From Hevea brasiliensis (lineage: Eukaryota > Streptophyta > Magnoliopsida > Malpighiales > Euphorbiaceae): DNA of 64,000 nt. The stretch spans positions 81,287,979 through 81,351,978 of the forward strand of contig NC_079501.1 of the NCBI RefSeq assembly GCF_030052815.1, given 5' to 3'. A model generated the notes under the pieces. It had not been told where the DNA came from. It made no database searches and saw nothing but the letters and a program-made list of their open reading frames with translations. Positions 37,025 to 49,776 of this stretch are shown here, in pieces (the stretch's first letter is position 1; the number at the start of each line of letters is the position of its first letter). The translations under genes were made by a program, and so were the position numbers.

Positions 37025-38083
37025 CTGAACATATGGAAAATGCTTTTAGTAAATGGTACATTTGCATTGCATATCCTTGATAAAATAAATAGAATAATTA
37101 TTTAACACACTTTCCATTGCGAAGTTCTTGTCGCCTTCATCCTAGAAATGTAATTAGATTTTGAAGTTTAATTCCTATTACTAAAGTTTAGCACGTTACT
37201 AAAATTTCAACTGAAAAAAGAAATTAACTGGATCTAATACCTGACGCAGGTTTAGTGAGTACAGAGGATAAGAAAAAACAAAAAGCCTCATGCTTAGGAA
37301 ATAGAGAACAGTGCTAATAAGTTACAATTAAACTATTTTGGAACCTACTTCACAAAATCCAGGTATACAATCACTTGCTGGAACTCGTTGATTTATTGTT
37401 TCATGCAACTAGCTAATCAAATCAAATAGAATCAATTCTTGTTTCATTTTGACAATTTATTAGGAGTCTCATAAATTGTTAAAATTGTGCAGTTAAGCCC
37501 TTTGAGGAAAAAAAAAGGCCTTTATAGACTCAAACAATACAATAGAAGCATCACTAATTTATTATATGGCAATACAATCATATAAAACACAGGACAAGAT
37601 CGGTTAGGATTAGTTTGACGGTATCTTATCTTAGCTAGGAGATTGTGATGGTTATGCCTCCTTTGCTTGCATCTCCTATTCCTTGCTCCACAATAGCTGC
37701 AGTAGCTAAAAGTTTAACCCCCTAGCAATTGCAATATAATGAAAAATCAAAATGAATCCATCAAAATTTTATAACAAAAAGAAAATATTTAAAAAAAAAA
37801 AAATTCAAATGGCATATTGGATTTCATAATAGAAGGTAAGGGTTTATCTCAAAGCAAAGTGAATTAAATTAGCCACCGATACCTTAAAACCAAATCCATT
37901 CCTAAATCAACCATACCCATACCCTAAAAAATTTCAAATATAAACAAACCTAAAATTTGAGTGATGGAATTGGGTAGAGAATGTGAGTGAGAGAGCGAGC
38001 CACAAATGATGGAGTGAGAGTGAGCTAGCCACAGATGATGGAGTGAGAGTGAGCAAGTGAGAGCGAGAGAGGGAGAGTGATAG

Positions 38084-38085
<2 letters not shown>

Positions 38086-38119
<34 letters not shown>
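38086..38119. repeat. (GA)n microsatellite
   Basis: An uninterrupted GA tract inside a longer GAGTGAGAGCGAGAG-type purine-rich stretch that begins near 37980. Confidence 0.95.
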
Positions 38120-38123
<4 letters not shown>

Positions 38124-38610
38124 TGCAAGGTAACTAATGAAAAATTTTATTTCTTTCATAAAAAAATTTTTATCATATGCAAAAAAAAAAAAAAAATATT
38201 CCATAAAAAATTTTTTATTTGGCTTGATTTTTTATCAGCGAGAGAAAGGAGAGAGCATAGCCTTGATTTTTTATTTCTTTCATAATTTTTTTCTTAAAAA
38301 TTAAATTAATTATCATATGCTAATGTTAATATAAATAGAAAATTTTTTATGTGCTTTTTATTGTAAGAAAATAAAATAGAAAAGTAATTTAATATTCAAG
38401 TATTTTAAGATAATAAAATAAATTATTGGCATCATTAATAATTAAATTGAAATTAGATGAAGTTATGCATTTTTCTTTATAATAGTTATAAGTTAATAAT
38501 TATTAATTATTTTATATTAATGTAATATAATTTAAGTTAATAAGGGAGATAATTTTAGGAAATAATTTAATTGATATGATATACAAATTTATCATAAGAT
38601 AATTATATAA

Positions 38611-38700
38611 AAGTACTGTAGCTTAGTTGGTTATAGTATAAAGTGTCTCCCTTTAGTCTAGAATTCAATCCATAGCAGCATCTCATGTGTGTATTTTTTT
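38611..38700 (+). repeat. Possible tRNA-derived SINE fragment
   Basis: TAGCTTAGTTGG at 38619-38630 fits the RNA polymerase III A-box consensus at every fixed position. A degenerate B-box-like sequence (GAATTCAATCC, 38661-38671) follows about 40 bp later, near tRNA spacing, and the segment ends at a T-run. No target duplication or tail was identified. Confidence 0.35.
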
Positions 38701-39529
38701 TGCTGAATAATTGCTTAAAAGTATTGAATAACTCGAAGTATCCATTTCAGACCTAGCCGGATTTCCGATTATCCGGTTTAAAAATATTTTATCATACTGA
38801 ATATTTAATCTATAAGGGAATATAATTGCTAACATAAATTACTTTTTTTTTATTTTTTCATTGTCATAATAAAATTAATTTATTATAACTTAATAATTAA
38901 ATTAAACTTTATTATATAATTTTTTTATCATTTAATTCTTTCAACTCAAAACTTTATAATCATATAGAGAATCTGTTACATGGTCTGAGTCTTCTTTTTC
39001 TTTTAGTAGGATCTCTTATTCTCTAGGCTCGGTCATCTTAGCCTCCTATCGACTTTTAACCTTCCTCTGATCCTTTGGGTAGTGGAAGGCCTTCCCTTCC
39101 CAACCCAGTAAGTGGCTTTCCTTTCCATCGTTGGTTGGATATAAATAGTATTGTATCTACTAGTGAGAAATTCTTTGTGAATAAGGCATCTTGGGTTCCT
39201 TCTGTCGGCTATGCTTTATAGTCATTGACCCTTAGGCTAGATACGCCATTCAAAATTCTACCATCCACCTCTCCTTCCCGAACAACTGAAATGGGTCTAT
39301 GTTATGGAGGCTTTTTAAGGTACTCACTACTTGTCTATAAGTTTGCTTTCTAATTAATTTATACAAAAATATACTTTTAACAAAATATAGACAATTTATT
39401 ACATTTGATATAATCTTATTGAAACCTGACAAGAAAGTTCACTAAAAATTATACATGACATATAATTAGAATTTAACACTAAAATTAATTAATGTATAAA
39501 AAAATAATTTTAAAAAAAAAAAAATCATT

Positions 39530-41582
39530 TTTACCCTTATAATATTACTAATTATAGCACCAAATAGTCAGTAAATTATCTACTAATAACGCACATAATC
39601 GGTAAATTACTTATTATCAAACTAAATAATAAGAAAATTACCTACTAACAATCCAAATAGTCAGTAAATTACCTACTAACATTACAGTTAGTCAATAAAT
39701 TATCTACTAATATAAATATAGTAGATAAATTACCAATAAATATTTGGAATAATGACTAATATTTTAATTTATATTTGGTTTTACTAATATACGATATTCT
39801 TTCTTAAATTACCTACTACATTGATTATAGTAAGAAAATTACCTACTATGTTTTCAAATAGTTGCTAATTGAAATTATATTTACTTTTACTGATATACAA
39901 AATTCTTTATTAAATTATCTATTATTATAAATCTAGTAGGTAAATTACCTACTAATATTCGGAAGAGTAGCTAATATTTTTTAATTTATATTTCTTTCCT
40001 CAATTATCTACTACCTTAATTATAATCGATAAATTATCTACTGAGTTTTAAAATAGTAGCTAATGTTTTTAAATTATATTTACTTTTATTAAAATACAGA
40101 ATTCTTTATTATATTACTTACTAACTCAAATGTAATCGACAAATTACCCACTAATATTCGAAATAGTAGCTAATATTTTTAATTTATATTTATTTCTTAA
40201 ATTACATACTAACATAAATATAATAGGTAAATTACTTATTAATATTTAGAATAGTAGTTAATATTTTTAATTTATTTTTTTTTCTTAAATTACCTACTAC
40301 CTTAGTTACAGTCGGTAACTTACCTACTGAATTCTTTCTCCAAATAGTAAATAATAATTTTGTTCAAATTTCTAGTTTCTTTTGCTGAATAACAAAATTC
40401 TTTCTTATTTTATCTACTAACTTCTTTTTAGTCTGTAAACTGCCTACTAATATAAAAAATAGTCGTTAATTTATTTTGTCTAATTTATATTTTTTTATTA
40501 AAATACAATAATATTTATTAAAATAGCTACTAAATTTCTATTTGTCAGTATATTACCTCTACGTCTCACAATAGTCACTAATTATTTTGATCAATTTATA
40601 TTCTTTTTTACTAAAAATGAAATTTCTTTTTTAAATTACCTACTACCTTATTTTTAGTTGGTAACATATATACTAATATAAAAAATAGTCGCTAATTTAT
40701 TTTATTCAATTTATATTTTCTTTTACTAAAATACAATAATATTTATTAAAATAGCTACTAAATTTCTGTTTGTCGATAAATTACCTACTACGTCTCAAAA
40801 TAGTAGTTGATTATTTTTCTCAATTTATATTTTTTTTGCTAAAATAAAAAATTCTTTCATAAATTATCTACTAAATTACCTGTAGTCGGTAAATACCTAC
40901 TAATACAAGAAAATAGTCGCTAATATATTTTGTTGAAATTATATTTTTGTTTATTAAAATACAAAATTCTTTATTAATTTGTCTACTAACTTAAATGTAG
41001 TTGATAAATTACCTTCTAAGTTTCGGAATAGTAGCTAATACTTTTTAAATTTAATTTGCTTTTACTAGCTAATACTTTTTAAATTTAATTTACTTTTACT
41101 AAAATATAATTTTTTTTTCTTACATTACTTACTACCCCAGTATTAGTCAGTAAATTACCTACTATGTATAAGAGTAGTCAATAAAGTAGTATTTACATTG
41201 TAAAAATGCTTACTAAACACTAAGTAGTCGGTAAATTACTAAGTAAAATTTTCATATTACCGACTAAATATTGGATAATCGCTACTAAATTATTTATGTA
41301 CTATTTATTTTTTTTCCTAATAAGGTACCGACTAAACATTTTGTTGGTAAAGTATTTACATTAGTAGATATAATTTACGCGCCAACTTGGCACCATAATT
41401 AGCGACTAAATAGTTTAGTTGGTAAAATAATGTAGGTAAACAGTCCGTAAGTAAGTCGGTAAAAGTAATTTGTATTTAATAATTTAATTTAACCTTTTAT
41501 TAGTTGGTGAATAGTCAATTTTTACTTATAATTTTTTTTGTCAGTAATTTTAGTAGATATTTTATTAATTTTTTTTATAGTG
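39530..41582. repeat. Right subterminal repeat field of the CACTA element (2 kb)
   Basis: Dozens of degenerate copies of a motif close to AGTCGGTAAATTACCTACTA, spaced roughly 50-130 bp apart. They are separated by AT-rich linkers that themselves recur (AATAGTCGCTAATTTATTTT; AAAATACAAAATTCTTTATT). The motif is close to its own reverse complement. In En/Spm elements such motifs bind the TNPA-type protein. The field ends at the ATAGTG terminus. Confidence 0.75.
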
Positions 41583-43092
41583 AATTAGAGATAGATATGC
41601 AGATAAATATGTATTTAACACAAATTTAATCTTTAGAGACAAATATATTTGCCTATATTAATAACTTATAGAGACAAAAAAAAATTGTCTCACTTTCCAT
41701 TTAAAAAATATATTATTTACCCCTAAATCTATTTTTAAAAACAAATCAAATTGACTTTAATTATCTATACTAAAATTTTTAAATTTATTTTTAAAATCAA
41801 ATAAATTTGTCACTAATAATATTTTCTAAAAATAAATTATCTTACAATTTATATTAATTTTTTCATATCAATAATTATTAATATAAAAACAGTTATTGTC
41901 TTTAATAATATAATATTTATTTACAACTACAATTTAAATGAAATTTATTTAAATTACTAAAAATAATAAATATTATTTAAAATAAATAAATATAATTTTA
42001 AAAAATAAACTATAACTAGTGGCCCCATATTTGGACTCTACTTTTTACTTGAAATGTCAAGAGGAGGATTGTCTTTTATTAAAAAACCTTCATCTCTCAA
42101 ATCATTGAAAAAAAGATGTGGGACATCATTCTCCTTTTTTCTTTTTTTCAAATTATTATTTTTTTAATTTACAATTCAAAATTTAAATTTTCAATTTATC
42201 AAATAAATACTTTACTATAATAAAGAACTAATAATATATTATATTATATAATTAAATTTTATTATATTTATTATAGTATTTATATATTTTTAAGTACAAA
42301 TTTAATTAAAAATAATAATTAAAAAATAAATATATTAATATATGTATAATAAATAAATTCATATAATGAAAATATTTGTAGTTTAATAGTAAACGTGTTT
42401 TTATCAAATTTTTGAGTTTTTTCTTAAGAAATTAATAACAATTGTTAGCTCAATGATTAATTACGATATATTGATTAAATACTTTAATTATAGAGATTAA
42501 AAGAAAAATATAATTTCTTTATTTTAATATATAAAAAACATAATACAATATAAGCACATATGTGTATATATTTACATATTTAATTTTTAAAAAATCACTT
42601 TTTTTATTTAACTATATATAATCTATACATACTTAACACACCTCACACACACACACGCGCGCGCACACACACACACATATAGTTTAATTAGTTATTAAAT
42701 TTTTTTAATATGGAAAAGGGAATTTTTTTTAGTGACAAATTAAAAAAAAAACCTTAAAACTTCTTATATAAACAAAGTTAATCTTAAAGAATTAGAAACA
42801 AATAATATAACATTTAAAGACTAATAAGTTTTGCTTCAAAAAATTAATTGTTAGAAATAAATAATTACACATTTAGAGACTAATAAGTTTTTGCCTTAAA
42901 AAATAAATTATTAGAAACAAATAATATAACATTTAGAGGCTAATAAATTTTTATCTTAAAAAATGAGTCATTATAAATAAATAATATAATATTTAGAGAC
43001 TAATAAAATTTTGTCTCAAATGATAGTTATGAGCAACAAATACCTTATTTGTCTCAAGGTATGTATCTATAAAAGATAATATTATAGTAGTG
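41583..43092. mobile_element. Terminal part of a second CACTA-type element
   Basis: The terminus at 43092 reads CACTACTATAATATTATC inward. Just inside it lie at least four tandem units of about 61 bp (42790-43030) with the core ACATTTAGAGACTAATAAGT, a subterminal array distinct from that of the neighbouring CACTA element. The left part (41600-41720) shares GAGAC/GTCTC motifs, but I find no clear opposite terminus. No ORF is supported. A (CA)n(CG)n tract lies at about 42637-42676. Confidence 0.5.
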
Positions 43093-43550
43093 TATTCAAA
43101 TATTTTAAATATTTTGATGAGAAGACCAAGTAAGAAACGGTCAAATTAGTAACTGACAAACAATTTTCTTTTTTATTGCATTTTTGAAAGTAGAACTTCA
43201 TCTTTTTCATGTGATTTAAATAATTAGAATGAATGAAATCCAGAAAATATTGTAGAATTCATTTATAAATCCATTTATATCATGTTTGGTATAAATGAAA
43301 ATTCATTTGTAAATTTAAATTTAGAATTTCATGAAATTCAATATAACTCATCCAAATTCTATCAATTTTGATAGAATTTGTAAATGAATTTTGTTTTTAA
43401 AATATTAAATTTAATTGGACAAAAATACCCCATTATTTGAGAGAATCAGCTCTTGTCTCTCATTTCTTCCCTTTCATGACTTGTCCTCTTTGGTTTCTCT
43501 CTTTAATCCATTTAGATATATTTAATTTTGCTCATGAACTCTTTGTAAGT

Positions 43551-43596
<46 letters not shown>

Positions 43597-43679
43597 TCAC
43601 TTCATGGTGTTATCTATACATGATTTCTTCTTGTTCTAGAATCTGTTTGTGTATGCATTTTGTTTATAAGATATTTATT
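43093..43679. other. AT-rich spacer
   Basis: No gene seen. A (CT)n(AT)n microsatellite lies at about 43549-43596. Confidence 0.5.
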
Positions 43680-44213
43680 GGGTAAACTACACCAATTGTC
43701 TCTAAACTTAGGCGGTTATTTCATTTTCATCATTGAATTTCAATTGTTAAAAATCATTCAACTTTAATTTTATTTCAAAAAAAATCCCTCTAACCTGCAA
43801 TAGCAAGTTTTCATATTAAAAAAAATAAAATGACCCTTTTCCTTTCTCTCTCAAAAATAAAATTACCATTTTATTCCTTTTCATTCTCTCTCCTCCTTAT
43901 AATTAAATTAATTAGTAACTATTTATCAATAAAGTTATTTTATTTTATTTATTAGTACCATTATTAATTATATATATTATCTATTAATTCTTATTACTTT
44001 TTATTTATTATTATTATTATTATCAAATAAAAAATAAAAAATTATTTTATTTGATGGTGGATAGATGAGATATTATCATAAAATATTATTTTAAAATTTA
44101 TTATAATAATAATTAAAAAAAAAAGAGAAAAGTAAAGGGGGAAGAATTTTTCATCCAGGTTCATGAGTCATTATTGGAGATTGAAGCTAGGATAAATAAG
44201 GCAATAAATTAAT

Positions 44214-47200
44214 GGGTGAATTTCAATAACTATCCCTGAACTTATATGGTTGTAACACTACAGTCCTTAAACTTTAAAACGTAATATAAAACTTGTCACA
44301 CCCTACCCCTCTGTAAGGCATAACATGATCCCGTAGTATACCTAATGAATTATTAACTTCATCGACTGATAGCCCATTAAATACACTACAAGGGATTTTA
44401 AAACTTTTCTTAATTCTTTTTATAGTGGTGAACACTATTGACAGGTGTTAAAAATTTTCGTTTACAGAAGTGAAATCAAATAACACATTTGAAGTATTAA
44501 TAATTTTTGTAAAAATTTTGGCAAAGTGCTATCTATATTTTGAATAAAACAGTTCTTCAAAAATCTGTAGAAAAAACACTTCCAATATATATTTCTTCAA
44601 TTCCAAACTCCAATAATAGTTCAACACAATAAATTTCTCAACTCAATTCAACATCAATTTTTTAGTGTTTTCCAAAGCTGAGATAAAAGAAATATGTCAC
44701 AATATTTTTACAAGCCAAAATAATTTACAATTTTAGTTTACAACTGCTCAAGACCAAGTACAATATATACATACAGTGCACATACATTACAACAAAAACT
44801 ACACAGTATGGTATACTCGATATACTCGGTAAAATCTCAAAATGTGGTACAAGCAGCCTACTTTGCTGGTCTGTCCGTCTGTTTACCTGCGACAGTAATG
44901 AAAAAGCTATCGCTGAGTAAAATTTACTCAGTGGTGCACAATAACAATTTAAAATGCGGTATATAAAACTTTTATTGACAGTTTACAATCCAAACAATTC
45001 ACAATTTTTCAAAGCTCATATAACACAAATTTGATCAAACAATTGAATAACACAGTATTGCCAATCAATAACACAACTTAGGTCATGACACAAATTTTTC
45101 CGAACATGCCGTGTTGTACACCACGACAAGGCATACTCACCCCACTAATCGAAATCAATGAGGGAGGTAGCTAGCTAGATAATGAGTACTCATTCACACT
45201 CACCTCAGACTGACAAGTCAAAGAGGGAGGAATATAGTCATACTCACCCCATAAATGGAGGAGGAACATAGTAATATTGCCATGCCAAGTGTGAATCAAA
45301 ACAATTCAAATATTTCATACAAACCACAAATCACATTTTAACTCAAAATTTCCATTTACAAAGTAGGCAACACAATAATTTCCAAATAAAATTTCCAAAG
45401 TCAAAACAATAAAAAATTATTCATAACTCAATTCTCCAAATAAATTTTCTGGTAAAAGCAGTGAATATAAAAAATATTGTGCACAGACCTCTGATATATG
45501 CCTCTTGGCCCTGACTCAGTGTTCCTTATGCTTCTCAATATCCTTTTCAATTGAAACACACAATTTAAAGTGTTTCAATACTCAATGAATTTGTTTCTAA
45601 TAATAAAATCCAATATTTAAATTTTCTTGGTACTATTCCCTTCAATTCAATTCATTTCATTAGTCAACCTGTAATGTTGACCCTTGATGCACTCTAAGTG
45701 AGTCAATTCTAATGTTACTAATATGTCACATTTTATAGCCCTTTAGTGTTAGTATATGTTACCAATTTCATTTCCAAGTGTATTGCATTTTATTGCAATT
45801 TACCAGATTTCGATGTACTATTTTGACTTAGCCAGACGACCTAGTTCCCTAAGTTTTCGGGTTGCAGTCCAAACTACAAACTTGTAGGTCTATGTCTTAT
45901 TACATGCGGGGAAAAATTTCAGGTCATTATGAGTTGTATAGACCAAGATATGGTCAATTTACCAATGCTGGACAAAATGCTCTAAAATGGTAAGCTTACG
46001 TCATTTTTAGGTCATTTTCACTTCGGCCAGTTTTGATACCCGAAATTATGCAAGCTATTTGGCTTGGTTCTGGCTATTTCTGGGCTTTGGTGTCTTCATA
46101 AGAATTGTAGATCTATATCTAAACTATTCATGGTAAAAAGTTCAGGTCAATTGGACCTATTTTGAGTGAGTTATGGTCCTCCTAATGACTGTTGTTCATA
46201 TGGTAAAAAATTCTAGCCTGCACTTACCTATTCCGGATTTGGTCAATTTTTATGTCACTTTGTAGATAGAATTTAGGTAAGCTTCCTTCATGAAAGTTGG
46301 CACATTTGGTGCCTAGTTTCACCTCCAATTGGTCTCATACCAATTGGAGTCATACACTTAAGGTTCTAAGCTAAAACATACACTGCCCTACTACACATTC
46401 TTCATCACTTACCAATTATACATTATATACTTACCAAGCTAACTCTTTCATGCCAATTCTGGTTTGTACCATACCATTAACACACTTAACAACACATTTT
46501 GGTCATTTTGGACAGCTTGTAATCATTCTCAACATACACATTATAACTCAGAATTTTTCAAAGTCCATTTACACAATTTAACCACATGAACATATCCCAT
46601 TTACATATCTAATTCCAATCTATTATACACATATACATGCTACCACCATAAACAATATAATTCAATAAACCAAACCATGAAACAACACATTTCAACTACA
46701 CTTTAAAAGTTGCCAAATTACACATCTCCTTCAAATTGCTTCCAAGCTTCCAAAACCAAGTGCACTATCACACATACACTTAGTATACATTATCCAAATT
46801 ATTTCTATACACATAAACACTTATACCAACATCTTAAACAACCATTTACAAGTGAAAACAAACAACAAATAGTGAGTTTCCATGGCTGTCGAAATGGTGT
46901 ACCACCATTACTCCATCAAACTTCAAAATTTCTTCCACAAAACAACTCCCTACAACATGACTCAAAGTTTAATGAAGCAAGATTAAAAAATACACACTTA
47001 CCTCTTATGGACTTCTTCAAAACTTCATCAAAACTTTCCTTTCTTGCTCCCAAAATGTTGCCCAAGCTGTATAGAACAATTTTAGTGAAGAAATCTAGAA
47101 GAACTAATGGCTTGATAATGGTGGATTATCCTTTGCATGGTGGACGGCCATGGAAGACTTGGAGAAAGTTTGGTTTCGGCAACGGAGAGAATTTGAGGAA

Positions 47201-48290
47201 GAAGAAGGTTTGCAGAAGTTAGTGGAAGTTGACAGTATTTTTATTGATTTTCAAAGTGCTTAGTGGTCCACTAATGTAAGAATAAGATTAATTTAATTCA
47301 ACATTCAATTATTCAACATTATACCCCTTTTCTTTCACTATTTAAATTATGGACCACCATTTTAATTTTCATGGTATTTCAAAATTTTAATATCATTTAT
47401 TTTTAATATACATTTAGGTTAAAAGGCAACTCAGGGTGTTAATTAACCACAATACCCATATTCGGGTTACTTTTTAGTTTTTTTGGTATCACCGATTTTT
47501 GTCGGTTTCTCAATTTTTCACTTTTCTTTGTACTAATTCATTAATTTTTCTGGGACATTTCTAACATCATTTATTTTTCAATAGATGTTTATTTAAGGCC
47601 CAAAAATATTATATAGGGTTCCCCGCAGTCCAAGGCTAGTCAACGGCCCACGCCGCAACTTCCCAGTGCGGTTACCCATCGGTATGGTTTTGTCCATTTA
47701 GCTTAGTTCCATTTTCTCTCTTTTATTTTTTCTTTATTTTTTTCTTGTATTTTCCTCTATTGTATTTCACTACCTTATATCTCCACACTAATATTTAAAT
47801 ATAATTCCAAGAATCCTAGCTGTCCGGACAGGCACTGTCACCGGAACAGTAGAATGCACTACCGAACATAGGGGTGTTACAAAACTAAACTTTCAAATTT
47901 TGCACAGTAAAATCCCTCTAACTTTCAATTACTAATTTTTCAGTTGAAAACTGATGTGAACAACTCCCGCATGGCTCTTAGTCAACATTTCTCTCTCCTC
48001 TCTTATTCGAATTGTAAAATTATTCTCTCTAAACCTGAAAAATCATTCTGTTTACAGTGAGAAAAATGATTCAATTTACACATAACTTGAGAGAAAAAAG
48101 AGAAATACTAACTAAGCTCTATGTTAGAACTGTTCAGGTCAGCGTCTAACTGAAAAACTGACAATTAGAGGTTAGAAAGATTTTACTGTGTAAAATTTGA
48201 AAGTTAAAGGGGTTTTTTTGTTATATTTTTAAGTTGAAGGACTATAATGTTATACTAAATAAGTTCAGGGATAGTTGTCAAAATTTATCT
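44214..48290. mobile_element. Inner Mutator-like foldback element, 10-bp target duplication
   Basis: TIRs pair GGGTGAATTTCAATAACTAT with the inverse of the right end (GATAAATTTTGACAACTATC). Pairing continues inward for well over 100 bp on both sides of the inserted solo LTR. ATAAATTAAT is present on both sides (44204-44213 and 48291-48300), a duplication length typical of Mutator-like elements. Without the solo LTR it is about 0.5 kb and non-coding. Confidence 0.8.
44294..47881 (-). mobile_element. Solo chromovirus LTR, 3.6 kb, target duplication AAACT
   Basis: It reads TGTCACACCCTACCCC at the left and GGGGTGTTACA at the right, so it is a minus-oriented LTR of TGTAACACCCC...GGTGTGACA type. 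AAACT flanks both sides (44289-44293 and 47882-47886). It contains the family motif CAGCTGTCCGGACAG-like sequence near its minus-strand start and a CACTGAGTAAATTTTACTCA-type palindrome near 44915-44935. The 170-codon frame at 46710-47222 is not supported as a gene. No internal domain is present. Confidence 0.92.
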
Positions 48291-49032
48291 ATAAATTAAT
48301 CTACACTAATAAGATAATGTTGAAGCTAGTTAGAATGCCCCATCAGCTTGTAGAAAAATGCATCAAACTTGGCTAAAATGATCTCTCGAATGAAATCTTT
48401 AGGTGCTGCCACAATAGACAACAAACAAAAGCCAACAAAACTGAGAAAGGGAGAAAGGAAAATAGAACCTTTTTAGGACTTCAATCTTTGTCACTTTTAA
48501 TTCCTAGCTGAATGGAGATAAGGAAGGTTATTTAGTGTTCCATGAGAGGCGAACGAAGGTCAGGTTGGCTTCGACGATGTTGAAATGCCAGAAATGGTAA
48601 GGGGCAGTTACTACTCTTCCTCTGTTCTATTTTTTTTATTAAAGTATTTTTTTTTATGAAAGTGACTTCAATTAGGTTTAATTGAAAAAGGGTGAGGTTT
48701 TGGATTGGTTTTTCTTAACATGGCAGGGTTCTTTAAAAGAAAAATATTTAGAAGGGGGCATAGGGATAGGAGATGGAGGGGGAGAGAGTGTCGGGACGTC
48801 ACAACAAAAGGAGAAGGAAGAGGGAGGTAGGTGGGGGGAAACTTAGTCCATTCATATATTTTTTAAAAGAAAAGTGATATCAATCAATATTTGGTAAACT
48901 TGTTATTGTAGGTAAAGAGGATTTTTTTTTAAAATAGATTTAAAGTTTAGTGATTTTATTATTACAAATTGAAGTTTAAGGACAAAAATGAAATAACCTC
49001 CTAAGGCCAGGGACGATTGGTGCAAATTACCC

Positions 49033-49470
49033 TATATGTGTTACATGATTTCTTCAATAAATGAGAAAAATTTGCTTGCACATTAGAAAACTAATGAGGG
49101 ATTTTTGTGATTTCTAGATTTCTTTTGTGTTTATCTACTAATTTAAATAACTTTTTCTCTATTACAGTCTTAAAGATTTTCTCTATTATTGGTTTATAAG
49201 ATTTTTTTTGCCTGCATAATGTAAAACTATTAATCTGTTACAATCCCAAATATTTGTAAGATTTCCATAAGATTAGCCTTTGCCTCCTATGTTGTTGAGA
49301 AATTGCAGTTTGATTAACTTCAAATAGGAATTTTAAATTGGATCTTCAGTAGATAATTATTTGTCGCCTCATTTAGGTCAATATATGTTTCATTAGAACC
49401 TAGCGTTAGTATTTTATTTTTTCAAGAACCTATCTTCTTTTAGTATGATAAGGCACTTTCATATAGTTAG
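49033..49470. other. AT-rich spacer
   Basis: I see no gene or repeat structure here. Confidence 0.5.
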
Positions 49471-49697
49471 GGGAGTTTGTGGCAAGTGTGGTGGAGAATA
49501 GGGATGCAGAGTTTATGAAGTTGGTGGTAGAGGTGGTGATGGCCATCATGAAGTGTGTGGCATTAGGGCATAACAAGGATGGTGGTTATTATAGGAAGGT
49601 TATTGGGTTGGTGGAGGAGGTTGCACCTTGGTTTAGGTGTGTGGAATTCTATATCTTATTTGTTGTCGAGGGGGTTAAACAAAGAAAAGTAAAATAA
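49471..49697 (+). pseudogene. Unrecognised exon-like gene fragment
   Basis: After a plausible acceptor (TATAGTTAG) the sequence reads open with good codon texture for about 75 codons to a TAA near 49695. It includes FMKLVVEVVMAIMKCVAL and YYRKVIGLVEEVAPWFR, an amphipathic helical pattern like an ARM/HEAT-type or other helical-repeat protein. I do not recognise the family. There is no in-frame ATG near the start and no further exon could be found on either side, where transposons lie. It is therefore most likely a captured or stranded exon. It could also be an exon of a gene with distant exons. Confidence 0.35.
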
Positions 49698-49776
49698 AAG
49701 TAATTTCTGAATTCTATCATTTTTGGATTATAAAAAAGAAACTAAGCTAAAGAAAACCAAAGTAATTTAAACTGAC

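Larger units (their letters stand above)
37025..39529. other. CACTA interior without identified exons
   Basis: AT-rich sequence inside the CACTA element. It holds a (GA)n microsatellite at about 38086-38119 and a degenerate tRNA-like patch at 38619-38671. A GC-richer segment at about 39000-39330 may be a captured or inserted fragment with several stops in every frame. No gene can be defended. Confidence 0.45.
33607..41582 (-). mobile_element. CACTA (En/Spm) transposon, left terminus missing
   Basis: The right terminus is TTTTTTTTATAGTG at 41582, which reads CACTATAAAAAAAATT inward, a CACTA-type end. Subterminal fields of a repeated motif resembling TAGTCGGTAAATTACCTACTAA lie at both sides (33607-34170 and 39530-41582). 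Between them is a degenerate Transposase_24-type gene on the minus strand, and an unrelated repeat is inserted at about 35705-36885. No matching CACTATAA end is seen on the left, where the chromovirus LTR abuts. I see no TNP2 transposase domain, so the copy is non-autonomous. Confidence 0.75.
43680..49032. mobile_element. Outer TIR transposon of a three-level nest
   Basis: The left end GGGTAAACTACACCAATTG and the right end, read inward as GGGTAATTTGCACCAATCG, form imperfect TIRs of about 75 bp that continue through GGCGGTTATTTCATTTTCAT and its counterpart. Once the inner insertion (44214-48300) is removed the element is about 1.3 kb. It has no coding capacity. Target duplications could not be fixed, so the superfamily is open. 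Confidence 0.7.

Noticed and set aside
39000..39330. Possible captured gene in the CACTA element
   Set aside because: Every frame is closed by several stops and no convincing domain can be read.
46710..47222. 170-codon frame in the solo LTR
   Set aside because: It lies wholly in LTR sequence, has low-complexity composition and no domain.
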